Assembly: GCA_964596165.1 (NCBI GenBank)
Contig: CAZQTW010000071.1
Span: 1 to 29,950, forward strand
Reading direction: 5' to 3'
DNA: 29,950 nt
Origin: CAYUQT01 sp964596165
Lineage (GTDB): Bacteria; Planctomycetota; Phycisphaerae; UBA1845; JAFGLZ01
Shown here: one piece after another, positions 1-7,998 of the stretch
How the letters are laid out: each line of letters begins with the position of its first letter
How positions within the stretch are numbered: the first letter of the stretch is position 1
Notes under the pieces: model-generated
Told to the model about the DNA's origin: nothing
Database searches by the model: none
What the model saw: the letters and a program-made list of their open reading frames with translations, nothing else
Made by a program: the position numbers and the translations under genes

Positions 1-52
1 ATGGCCGGTTTTCAGGTGCCCATCACTGGCCGGTTTTGGGTGCCCCCTGACA
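1..52. repeat. Short tandem repeat, possible insertion-sequence end
   Basis: Two near-identical units of about 20 bases, each beginning TGGCCGGTTTT and ending GGTGCCC, lie at 2-21 and 27-45 with a 25-base period. They are followed by CTGACA. Repeated terminal motifs of this kind with a TG...CA boundary are known from the ends of IS21-family elements. No transposase is visible, because the window starts here. The insertion-sequence reading is therefore an inference; a small intergenic repeat would look the same. Confidence 0.3.
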
Positions 53-163
53 GCCGGAACCGAACCGTCGGGCTGAGCCCGAACCTCGAAATGGATAGTC
101 CGTTGCGAAAACGCCGGCCTTGACGGAGGCAACGATCACCGCCCCGCGTCAGCCCCGATTCTC

Positions 164-2653
164 TCAACTCCCAAGCCGCTTGTAGGTGATAACCGCCGAG
201 TCGGGTTGATGTTTCAGGACGATCAGAATCCCCTTCTCCATCAGGTCTTTTCCGGATGCCTCAGAGGCGACCTGCTCGTCGAGATTGGTCACCCGGTACT
301 GAGCGTCGGCCTTCAAACCATGGAGTTTGACCCGTGCCGACTCGTAAATGCTCTGTTCGCGCCGGAACATTTGAACCATTCCTTCGCCGACCTCCGGCCG
401 GTCGAACTGCCAGCCAATCCATGCATCCCTGCTCAGACTGTACGGCGTCAGCGGATAGTAGTCGCCGAAGTAATTCTCCGCGAACTCCTTCCACTGTCCC
501 ATCACGCGGCGGAGCATGTCGTATGGCAGGTCCTTTCGCCGTACGTCAAAGCACGCCGTAAAGTGCGGACACATCGCGCTGCGGAGTAGGTACGGATCGA
601 GTGCGCCGGAACCGGTTCCGGTGCCGTAGTAGGGCATCCAGAACGCAATGCCATACGTGTGTCCCTGATTGCCCACCGGTTCCATGATGTAGTCACTTCG
701 CAGCAGCGGTACGGCGCGACGAAGCGTTTCGAGATCGTTCCGTCGCCCGCCGCTGGCGCACGAGTCAATGAGCATGTTCGGATGGCGCTTGCGCAGTTCG
801 TCCCAGTAGGCCAGATACCCCATTACGTGCTGGATTTCCGTGATCCCCTGGCGATCCGGTGCGTCATGTTTACGCCAGAAGTCCAAGGGATCCATATTGA
901 AATCCTGGCGGTACAGGTCGATGCCCTGCTCTGTGAGCAGCCGATCCACATGGTCAGTCAACCAGGTTCGGGCATTGGGATCGCCCAGATTCAGAAGACC
1001 GCCGGCTTTGCCGCCCAGGATCCACTCCGGGTGATTATCGCTGAGCCATGTGTCGCGCGCCACGCGTTCCGGCTCGAACCACACGATGATCTTGACTCCC
1101 TTCGAGTGAGCATGGTCCGAAATCGGACGCAGACCGCCGGGGAACCGGTTTGTGTCCACCTCCCATGTGCCCGTGTGCGGCCAGCCGTGTTTGTTCCAGT
1201 ACCACCCGGCGTCCATCCACCAATAATCGAGCTTCAGGCCTTCGCGCAGATACCCATCGATGAACGCCTTCTGGTTCTCGGAATTGGCGTTAATCATCTC
1301 CCCGAATTGGTGCGAACTGCACGCTGCCAATTGAACCGGCGGCAGCTTACCTCCCGGTCGCGGCACGTTGTGTGCCAGCATCCATCTCCGCCAAATGTTC
1401 TGCGAACGTATGCGGTCCCCTTTGTAGAACTGAAGCACCACGAGGGGCGTGCGAACTTCCTCGCCGGGCAACAGCTTGAAGTGCGTCAATTCCTGGCCCG
1501 CTCTGATGCGCAGGCCATTTGCCTCATCTCGGGTGAACGAGGCGGACCACTGTCCGGGCCATCCGACCACGACGATCACACCCTCCCCCGGCCAAGCCAG
1601 GTTGAAGTAGGGCAGGTCGGTGTTCGTGGGCCGGCCACCGGCGGCCGAAATACGCTTGGTCGCCTTGGCCCCCAGGACGGTCTCGTGCGGCTCGTAATCA
1701 TTCGCGGCGCACGGGCTGCCCGTGTGGTGGTGGAGGACGAACTCGCCCTCCGAGTTCCGTTCGAAGCGCGAATCCAACGCCTGGATATCCGTCAGAATCG
1801 GGGTATCGGTCGAGCCGGTGTTCTTGAAATACAGCGTCCATTCCACCGTGGGGAAGTCTCCGTACTCGATCGCCACCCAACGGACCTGCAGGCCGGTCTT
1901 CGCATCCGTGTACGTCGTGACATGCTGTGTCCGCTGGTCGTCACGGTTGGCGGTCTCTCTCCGGATCTCCCACGACTTCAGTAGCTCGGCGGAAGGCTTT
2001 CCGTCATAGGTGAACGAGAATGGGGGCTCAGCCGACCAAGGCGCCCGCTTCGCGCCGACGATCGGCAAATCACCGAGCCAGACCTCTCGACTGTCGGCCA
2101 GCGTGACCTTTGCATCCGCCCAATCCGCCTGATCGCATCCGATCCCGTCACCGGCATCCCCAACATTCAGCGTGAACTCGGTCGCCCCTGCCAGATCCAC
2201 ATTCACCGGGACACCCGGCATCCCTTCGCGCATCACTCCCGACTTAAAGACCTCTCTGTCGCCCACGTCGACGGTGAAGACGACACTGCCTCGTCCCCCA
2301 GACGTCTGCTCGTTCGTGTCCACACCGGCGATCGCGCTGAACGTCTTGCCTGGACCCGGCAGCTTCACCACGACCTTGCTCACGGCGTGACAATACAGGC
2401 CGCGAGTGTATTGCTGGTCCACGATTTTCATGCACTTGCCGCCGCGGGCGTTCTTCTGCACGGGATCGTTGTTCGCGAGAACGATCAGCCCCGCCTCAGG
2501 CGACTGCGGTGCGGGGCTTCCTTTGAACTTGGCCATCGCCCATTTCCCCGCCTCGGCCATTTCCTCGGGCGACACCGTCCCACCCCAAGCCGCTCCCTCG
2601 ACAACGAAAAGAACGATCACTACCGTCATGCCCGCGAGAAGGTCGTGCTTCAT
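164..2653 (-). CDS. Secreted alpha-galactosidase-type glycoside hydrolase (GH36-like) with NPCBM domain
   Basis: This 829-residue protein probably hydrolyses terminal alpha-galactosides or related alpha-glycosides outside the cytoplasm. A signal peptide covers about residues 1-25. An NPCBM/NEW2 carbohydrate-binding domain follows (about 58-197, ending in the motif DQADWADAKV). Next come a beta-sandwich region (about 215-430) and a clan GH-D TIM barrel (about 440-720). In the barrel, YWWMDAGWYW, WFEPERV and YRQDFNMDP are visible; the Asp in RQDFN (about D584) is the expected nucleophile. CASGGRR and RSDY (about D654) supply the expected acid/base. The ATG at 2653 was preferred to one 30 bases upstream because AAAGGA lies seven bases before it and the signal peptide then starts cleanly. 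It is a diverged paralogue of the hydrolase at 4043-6595. Substrate is not determined by sequence; another alpha-glycosidase of clan GH-D is possible. Confidence 0.88.
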   Translation of the reverse strand: MKHDLLAGMTVVIVLFVVEGAAWGGTVSPEEMAEAGKWAMAKFKGSPAPQSPEAGLIVLANNDPVQKNARGGKCMKIVDQQYTRGLYCHAVSKVVVKLPGPGKTFSAIAGVDTNEQTSGGRGSVVFTVDVGDREVFKSGVMREGMPGVPVNVDLAGATEFTLNVGDAGDGIGCDQADWADAKVTLADSREVWLGDLPIVGAKRAPWSAEPPFSFTYDGKPSAELLKSWEIRRETANRDDQRTQHVTTYTDAKTGLQVRWVAIEYGDFPTVEWTLYFKNTGSTDTPILTDIQALDSRFERNSEGEFVLHHHTGSPCAANDYEPHETVLGAKATKRISAAGGRPTNTDLPYFNLAWPGEGVIVVVGWPGQWSASFTRDEANGLRIRAGQELTHFKLLPGEEVRTPLVVLQFYKGDRIRSQNIWRRWMLAHNVPRPGGKLPPVQLAACSSHQFGEMINANSENQKAFIDGYLREGLKLDYWWMDAGWYWNKHGWPHTGTWEVDTNRFPGGLRPISDHAHSKGVKIIVWFEPERVARDTWLSDNHPEWILGGKAGGLLNLGDPNARTWLTDHVDRLLTEQGIDLYRQDFNMDPLDFWRKHDAPDRQGITEIQHVMGYLAYWDELRKRHPNMLIDSCASGGRRNDLETLRRAVPLLRSDYIMEPVGNQGHTYGIAFWMPYYGTGTGSGALDPYLLRSAMCPHFTACFDVRRKDLPYDMLRRVMGQWKEFAENYFGDYYPLTPYSLSRDAWIGWQFDRPEVGEGMVQMFRREQSIYESARVKLHGLKADAQYRVTNLDEQVASEASGKDLMEKGILIVLKHQPDSAVITYKRLGS

Positions 2654-2823
2654 GTTGGGTTCCTTTGCTTGCCAAGCCCTCACGACTGTCAGTAATACCT
2701 ATTGGCCGGCCCAAGCCGAACGCAGTGCTCCACGGCTTAAACTCTGCCGTCCAAGTGTCCCTCAACGGGGCCACACCAACTTGGCCCATCAAACGTACAC
2801 GGAAATCCAATAAAGCATATTAT

Positions 2824-2851
2824 ATTATGATTATACCGGCAAGACGGTCAA
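2824..2851 (-). promoter_or_regulatory. Sigma-70-type promoter for the downstream NPCBM hydrolase
   Basis: On the minus strand TTGACC (2846-2851) is followed after 16 bases by CATAAT (2824-2829), inside a strikingly AT-rich stretch that also contains two overlapping TATAAT hexamers. Transcription would begin near 2817 and leave a leader of about 160 bases before the hydrolase start at 2653. This suggests the hydrolase can be transcribed separately from the two genes upstream of it. Confidence 0.5.
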
Positions 2852-2918
2852 GGGTTGCCGTTCCGACCCGCCCTCAGCTCGCCGTTGAGAATCCCCAGGA
2901 CATGAACGGAGTGTAGGT

Positions 2919-4046
2919 TCAGGAACCCCACACCCACGCCTCATTGACGGTGATATGTCGGATCTTGTCACGTCCGAGGCTGTAAACAAGGTGAATCAGG
3001 CCGTCCGGTGTTTGCACGGCTGAGGGATAGCTGTACGTTGAGTCTCCATTGGCGAGCACGCGAGGCGCAGTCCATGTTTGCCCCTCGTTGCGCGTCAGGG
3101 TCATTGAAAGGGGTCTTCTCTCACGAGTGCTGTCGTTGAATACCAGTATCAGGTTTCCGCTAGCCAGACGGAGCAGCACGGCCGGGGTCCCAGGGTTGGG
3201 AAACCCAGCGTCCACAGGTTGCGACCACGTCCGTCCGCCATCATCCGACGCCGTCAGCCAGAGCCAGGTCGCCCGCTGGTTTCGCATCACGGCCAATAAC
3301 CGGCCATTGCTGAGCCTCGCGACGGAAGGCTGGATGTCGCCCGACGCGGTGCCGATGGCCGAAAGGAACTCCCAGTTCTCGCCGTCCTTCGACTCGAAGA
3401 ACAGGGATCGGCCCAGGAAGTCATCGTAGGCCGGCAGCAGCAGTGAGCCCAGGGCCGTCCTGATCGGTGGAAACCGCGTGTTCGAACCGAGGGCTTGAGT
3501 CAAGACGCGAGGTGATGCCCATGTCCGGCCCCGATCGTGAGATCGCTGGAACTCGATATGCGAGGTGCTCCACCTGGCCGGCACAACTGCCTGAAAGAAC
3601 CAGACGTCATCACCCTCGCTGTACAGCACCGGATTGCCATCGCCCTCGGGACGATCCGCCAAGAGCTGTGGCTCCTCCCACTTCAAGGCGTCGGATCGGC
3701 GTCGCGCGGTGTATATGGCGGACCCTTTGAGTTCGTCCGATCCGCTGTAGCTATACCACGCCGCCAGTAGTTCCCCGTCCGCAAACGCCGTCAGCGTGGC
3801 GGCATGGGACCGAGTTTTGCCTGGGATCTGATCAAAGACGTCCTCCTCAGAGAGGAGGGGCGCCACGATGGCATCGTTCGGCTCGCCGTGATCCACCGAC
3901 GTGTTGAAGACCACATCCAGGTTGGTCAGCGGGGTGCTCGGAAGGACCCATTCGCATCCGGTCACCAGCACGCAACAGACCGGCGCGCAAAAAAGCGATC
4001 GAATACGCCATCCGAAATGTCGTTCGCGCGTGGTGGGCACACTCAC
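2919..4046 (-). CDS. BNR/Asp-box repeat lipoprotein, sialidase-like beta-propeller
   Basis: A 375-residue predicted lipoprotein with a sialidase-type six-bladed propeller, likely an exo-acting glycosidase or glycan-binding protein. The lipobox LVTGC puts the lipidated cysteine at C31. Asp-box motifs are visible as SHDRGRTW (169-176), SKDGENW (219-225), SDDGGRTW (267-274) and a weaker RNEGQTW (319-325). The fold corresponds to the BNR_2 sialidase family. True sialic acid specificity cannot be claimed, because the arginine triad was not confirmed. The GTG start overlaps the stop of the upstream hydrolase by four bases (GTGA), indicating translational coupling and a shared glycan target. Confidence 0.75.
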   Translation of the reverse strand: MSVPTTRERHFGWRIRSLFCAPVCCVLVTGCEWVLPSTPLTNLDVVFNTSVDHGEPNDAIVAPLLSEEDVFDQIPGKTRSHAATLTAFADGELLAAWYSYSGSDELKGSAIYTARRRSDALKWEEPQLLADRPEGDGNPVLYSEGDDVWFFQAVVPARWSTSHIEFQRSHDRGRTWASPRVLTQALGSNTRFPPIRTALGSLLLPAYDDFLGRSLFFESKDGENWEFLSAIGTASGDIQPSVARLSNGRLLAVMRNQRATWLWLTASDDGGRTWSQPVDAGFPNPGTPAVLLRLASGNLILVFNDSTRERRPLSMTLTRNEGQTWTAPRVLANGDSTYSYPSAVQTPDGLIHLVYSLGRDKIRHITVNEAWVWGS

Positions 4047-6595
4047 TTCCCCAACCTACGATATTCGATAAGGGTCGAGCCGGGCATCTCATCGATTCCC
4101 ATCCTCAATCGCTGTAATATATCTCCACGCGTCTTGGCCGCCAGCCCCGGCTCGAACGTCCGTGACTCAACGACTTCGTACTCCGCCGACGGATCGATTC
4201 CTCGCGGCCTGCAATCAAAGCTTGCGTAGGGCGACCGGTGCCTCCGAAACGCCACGATGATCCCATCCTGTTCCGCCGGCCGGTGGTACTGCATGACGCA
4301 CCAATCCGATTCGCTTAACGTGATGTCCGAGAGCGGATAGAAATCCCCGAACCAATATTTCCGTATGCGTTTGCCCTCCGCGATCGCCCGCTCGAGTTGC
4401 TTGCGGGGGAAGCCGGACGGCCGACAGTCCTGACAAAATGCAATGCCTCCGTTGAAGCCGCTCCGAAACAGATACGGGGTCGCGCCCATTTGACCAACCA
4501 CGCTGAACGGGAGATACCGATTCAGTCCGGCACTCATCAGTTGATTCTTGATCGCCGCGCCCAGGACCGTCTGCGGCTTGGAATCGACCATGTCGCAGGT
4601 ATTGTCGCTCCGCCACAGTGGAATCGATCTTGAACACGTCTCCAGATCGATACGCCGTCCCCCGCTGGCGCAGTTGTCGATAAACAAATGAGGATGTGCC
4701 TTCAGGATATCGTCCCACATCCGGTAGAGTCCCTCCACGTAACGAATTTCACCGATTCCGACGCGATCGGGATCCTTCTTGTTGAGATGCTCCCAGAAGG
4801 GCAGCGGATCGATGTTGTAGTCGATGCGCAGACAGTCCAAGCCGTATTCCGTGACAACCGTCGTCAGGTATCGCGTCATGTACTCCCTTGCCTCGGGCAT
4901 GCCGAGGTTGTAGAGGCCGCTGCCGTCGTCCTGGAGCGAAACGACCCACTGGGGGTTCTCCTTCGCCAGCAACGTGCCGGGATGGACACGCTCTGGCTCA
5001 AACCACATCAGATAGCCAAGGCCTTCCTTGTGAACTGCCTCCGCAATCGGCTTGATTCCACGAGGGAAGCGGTCACGGGGTTCGACGCGCTCAATCGGAA
5101 AACCATAATGCCCCATGCCCGCGGGGAAGCCGTCTCGCGTCCAATAGGCATCTAGCCAGAACATCTCGAATCCCAGCCCCTTGATCGATTCGAGATGCGA
5201 CAACACATTCTGCTCGGTGCTATTGTTCAACTCGTAGAACGACGTGCTCAAATGGACTATCGGCGGCGTTACCGCTTTCCCACCGAGCTTCGGCCAGATA
5301 TGGGCAAGCACCGTTTGTCGGAAGAGGTTGTAGCCGCGCCACGGATCCGCCCCCGACCAGTAGAGTTGCATGATCCGCGGACTTCGAATCGATTCACCCG
5401 GGCGAAGTCTCAGACGCAGACGTTCCATCCCTGCCTGCACGCGCACCGTGCCACGTTGGCTCTGTTCCACTGATCCGCGCCATTGTCCCGACCAGCCAAC
5501 GGCCGTGATCACACCCCCGCTACCCCAGCCCACGCTGAAGAACGGTGAGTCGGCGGATGAACGACCGTTGACCGAGCCGAATTCGATCCGTTTGCCCGGC
5601 GGCAACGGATCATCGAAGGGTAACCAGTCATCCGCCCCGCACACGCTTCCCTTCAGCCGGTGTACGACCGCTGAGGTGCCCACCCCAAGGCTAATGCACA
5701 CATCCAGAGCCTTAACCTGCTCCAGGATCGGCGTGTCCTTGTTGCCCTTGTTCGCGAAATGCAGGATCCAGTCCACGCCCGGCGTATCGGTGTAGGTAGT
5801 ATAGACAGCACGGATTTCAAGCAGCGTCTTCGGGTCTGCCAGGATGAGGGTTCGGCATTGTCTCCCTTTTTCAACACAACCGTTCTCCACCGTCCACTGC
5901 CAGTCTCCCATGAGTTTCGACGATGGCTGTCCATCGTACACAAACGAGAATGGAAGCCCACCCTGCGGCCTACTCTCTCTGGCCAACTCATCCAGCCAGA
6001 CCTCTTTGCCGTCGTCGAGCACGACACGTGCATCCGCCCAGTCTGCCTGATCCCACCCGCGGCCATCCCCACCATCGTTGACGATCAGGTCGAACGAGGT
6101 AGCTCCGTTCAGTCCGACGTCAATCGCTTGGACGTTGCCGACGGGGCTCAACACGGGCGTAGCGAGCAAGTCCTTGCCCCCCGCGCTCACGTGCATCGTC
6201 ACCGATGCGGCGGTGTTGTCCACGTTCCTGTCGAGTCCGATGTCGGCCACGAGCCTCGCGGCCGGCCGCTCAACAGATACCCTGATTATCGACCGCGAAT
6301 TGACCCCAATACCACGCGTATACGTCTTCTCACCAAGCCGCAAGGGCGTCCCAAAGGCACAGAGCCCCACCTTGGTATCGCCGACGGCGTCCTCATGAAT
6401 GACTGTGAGGCGATTGCCGGGCGTGCACGACAGGCCGGGTGTGCCAAAGGCACGCTCCGCCCAGTCGCCATTAATTCGTATCTCCGGAACGCCGTTCGAT
6501 CGCCCTTGTGTCGCGACAGACCGCCCAGGAATTGTCATGAGCAGCAGGAACGGCATTGAACCAAGCAGCCCGCTCGACTGAAGCCCTCTGCCCAT
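4043..6595 (-). CDS. Secreted alpha-galactosidase-type glycoside hydrolase (GH36-like) with NPCBM domain
   Basis: An 850-residue exported hydrolase with the same architecture as its paralogue at 164-2653. It has a signal peptide (about 1-30), an NPCBM domain (about 48-205, containing TYTRGIGVNS and DQADWADARV), a beta-sandwich and a clan GH-D barrel. Catalytic signatures are FWLDAYW (479-485), WFEPERV (531-537), LRIDYNIDP with the expected nucleophile at D592, NCASGGRR, and WRSD with the expected acid/base at D664. The start is supported by GGGAGG six bases upstream. It leads an operon with the BNR lipoprotein, so the two enzymes probably trim the same glycan. The two paralogues differ widely outside the catalytic motifs, suggesting different substrates. 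Alpha-galactosidase is the most likely activity; others in clan GH-D are possible. Confidence 0.88.
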   Translation of the reverse strand: MGRGLQSSGLLGSMPFLLLMTIPGRSVATQGRSNGVPEIRINGDWAERAFGTPGLSCTPGNRLTVIHEDAVGDTKVGLCAFGTPLRLGEKTYTRGIGVNSRSIIRVSVERPAARLVADIGLDRNVDNTAASVTMHVSAGGKDLLATPVLSPVGNVQAIDVGLNGATSFDLIVNDGGDGRGWDQADWADARVVLDDGKEVWLDELARESRPQGGLPFSFVYDGQPSSKLMGDWQWTVENGCVEKGRQCRTLILADPKTLLEIRAVYTTYTDTPGVDWILHFANKGNKDTPILEQVKALDVCISLGVGTSAVVHRLKGSVCGADDWLPFDDPLPPGKRIEFGSVNGRSSADSPFFSVGWGSGGVITAVGWSGQWRGSVEQSQRGTVRVQAGMERLRLRLRPGESIRSPRIMQLYWSGADPWRGYNLFRQTVLAHIWPKLGGKAVTPPIVHLSTSFYELNNSTEQNVLSHLESIKGLGFEMFWLDAYWTRDGFPAGMGHYGFPIERVEPRDRFPRGIKPIAEAVHKEGLGYLMWFEPERVHPGTLLAKENPQWVVSLQDDGSGLYNLGMPEAREYMTRYLTTVVTEYGLDCLRIDYNIDPLPFWEHLNKKDPDRVGIGEIRYVEGLYRMWDDILKAHPHLFIDNCASGGRRIDLETCSRSIPLWRSDNTCDMVDSKPQTVLGAAIKNQLMSAGLNRYLPFSVVGQMGATPYLFRSGFNGGIAFCQDCRPSGFPRKQLERAIAEGKRIRKYWFGDFYPLSDITLSESDWCVMQYHRPAEQDGIIVAFRRHRSPYASFDCRPRGIDPSAEYEVVESRTFEPGLAAKTRGDILQRLRMGIDEMPGSTLIEYRRLGK

Positions 6596-6740
6596 TGAAG
6601 CCTCCCGTGATGGTTTTCGCTATTCTCAGATTGCGCTCGGCCTGTGGCCTTGGTCTTTCTTCTTCGAGCGGAAGGGCTCGTTCGGGCAGGCGACAACGGA
6701 TCGCAAGACGGTCGTAACCACCCCGATCCTGTGCGACGTA

Positions 6741-7058
6741 TTACGTGGGCTGCTCCGTTCGGTGGGGCTCTATCCGACGATGGCCTTGCACGCACCGACG
6801 GGGACCATCGCTTACTTGCTTCGGGAGGGGCGGTGAGTTACCCGTTGGCACCTCGGCGGGCAGATCATTCTGCGTCATGGCTGCCGCTGCGGCGTTCTCT
6901 CGCTTAATCTGGTCATAGACTTCCTTCCGATGGACGCTCACGTCCTTCGGTGCCGTAATCCCCAACCGAACTTTGTCCCCCCGGATATCGACGATGACAA
7001 CCTCAATGTCGTCGCCGATCATGATGACTTGATCGCGCTGTCGAGACAGGACTAACAT
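6741..7058 (-). CDS. csrA: Carbon storage regulator CsrA with C-terminal extension
   Basis: CsrA is a small dimeric RNA-binding protein that recognises GGA in hairpin loops near ribosome binding sites and represses or stabilises mRNAs. The start MLVLSRQRDQ, the core strand IGDDIEVVIVDIRGDKVRLG and the APKDVSVHRKEVYDQI segment are all typical. The RNA-contacting positions L4 and R44 are present. The protein has 105 residues against the usual 60-75. The extra C-terminus (from about residue 58) is Ala-, Pro- and Arg-rich and probably disordered. The ATG at 7058 was chosen over an upstream frame because the CsrA family starts exactly here and GGAGG lies six bases before it. That binding site contains GGA, so self-repression is plausible. 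No flagellar genes or fliW are nearby. Confidence 0.9.
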   Translation of the reverse strand: MLVLSRQRDQVIMIGDDIEVVIVDIRGDKVRLGITAPKDVSVHRKEVYDQIKRENAAAAAMTQNDLPAEVPTGNSPPLPKQVSDGPRRCVQGHRRIEPHRTEQPT

Positions 7059-7080
7059 GCAAACCTCCGCCGCCTCTCGC

Positions 7081-7109
7081 GGGCTCAAGACCGCGGTACG
7101 TCTGAGCCC
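7081..7109 (-). promoter_or_regulatory. Leader hairpin directly upstream of csrA
   Basis: On the minus strand GGGCTCAGAC pairs with GTCTTGAGCCC, with one bulged T, around an eight-base loop. The ten-base-pair stem ends 22 bases before the csrA ATG and just ahead of its GGAGG site. There is no T-tract after it, so it is not a classical terminator. A role in translation control or mRNA stability is inferred. Confidence 0.4.
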
Positions 7110-7570
7110 AGTTGGTCAAGCGGCGCTAGGGCTCCCCTATTAGCGCGTATACAGCGCGTCCCCAGGCGACGGCCTCTCACGTCGCAGCCGTCCACTCCTA
7201 CGGCCGAACCCCGGCAGATTCACATTGCTAGTGGCAACCCTGTTCCGCAGGGGCTCCTCCGAAGTGTCATTCACCGGTCCCATCGGTGGCTGACTCCTAT
7301 TGTAATCGGCAGCTCGAACCAAAACAATGCTTTACAATCTTCGTTTTCATTGCACGCACAGAATATGTGGAAGAGGATCATATGTCGTCGGTGTATCGTG
7401 ATATGAATGTACAAAATCGTAACCTATTCCGTAACAATAACATGTAGGCATATCGTGTGTTCTAGGTTTGTTCTTGATCACTGGTCTCACTCCACCCATG
7501 TACCCCTCGTCAACAGACGTGGCATATTCCTTCCACATGTGAGATGATATGCATATGTGAAAAAAAAGGT
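7110..7570. other. Region without a convincing gene; includes an AT-rich island
   Basis: No reading frame here shows recognisable protein motifs. Bases about 7321-7570 are clearly richer in A+T than the surroundings and carry palindromic hexamers such as CATATG and ATATGCATAT, and an A8 run at 7560-7567. The csrA promoter must lie in this region, but no strong -35/-10 pair was identified. Confidence 0.4.
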
Positions 7571-7850
7571 TATACACGATCCGGCGGCCCCTGAGCCAGA
7601 CCCGAGGTGATCCCTTTTCACCAGGCAACGACTGCCCGTTAGCCACGGGCCCGCTCAACTGTCGGGCTGGCTGGCCAAACCGGAGGTGACGAACATCGAG
7701 CCGTTGTGCCAGCAAGCTCACCCGAACCTGGCCGGTGCGCAAGGCCTGCGGTACGTACGACACTCCTGTCCTCATGTCGTGCTTTGGTTTGGGCACTTCT
7801 CCATGTGTTAGGACCGCGTGGCCCTTCGAAGGGTCCCTACAGGAGTATGA
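7571..7850 (-). ncRNA. Candidate structured RNA, class unknown (possibly group II intron domain I remnant)
   Basis: A GC-rich block of about 280 bases folds into many local helices. On the minus strand GGCCAGGTTCGGGTGA pairs with TCACCTCCGGTTTGGCC through about 15 base pairs, four of them G-U wobbles. The same stretch on the plus strand would have C-A mismatches, so the RNA is probably minus-strand. Further stems are GCCCGT/ACGGGC (7634-7650), GGTGA/TCACC (7606-7622), the palindrome CCCTTCGAAGGG, and an eight-base distant pair ACTCCTGT/ACAGGAGT (7762-7769 with 7839-7846). A 211-codon open frame also crosses the block on this strand, but it shows no known domain. No reverse transcriptase is adjacent. 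The intron resemblance is an impression only. Confidence 0.45.
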
Positions 7851-7998
7851 CCTTTCCTGCAGCCTCTTGAAGTGACACACGAAAAGACATATGATTTCGT
7901 CTGCAACGTCTGGATTCCGGTTCAGTAGCCTTTCTTTCGTTTCAGGATAGTTCCCGTCGTACTGCAGTGGACTAGAACGCATTGCCTTGGGGTGCTCT

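Noticed and set aside
67..83. Small stem CGGGC/GCCCG downstream of the hydrolase gene
   Set aside because: Only five base pairs with a three-base loop and no T-tract, so it was not called a terminator.
659..1984. Long open frame of 441 codons on the plus strand
   Set aside because: It lies fully antisense to the NPCBM hydrolase, whose catalytic motifs are intact on the other strand.
6665..6680. Hairpin CGAGC/GCTCG with GGA in its loop, a CsrA-like target
   Set aside because: The GGA lies on the plus strand, antisense to both csrA and the hydrolase gene, so it would not be in their mRNA. The stem has only five base pairs.
7347..7982. 211-codon open frame on the minus strand
   Set aside because: No domain, signal or ribosome binding site was recognised, and it crosses both an AT-rich island and a strongly structured GC-rich block. 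The structured-RNA reading is preferred but not proven.
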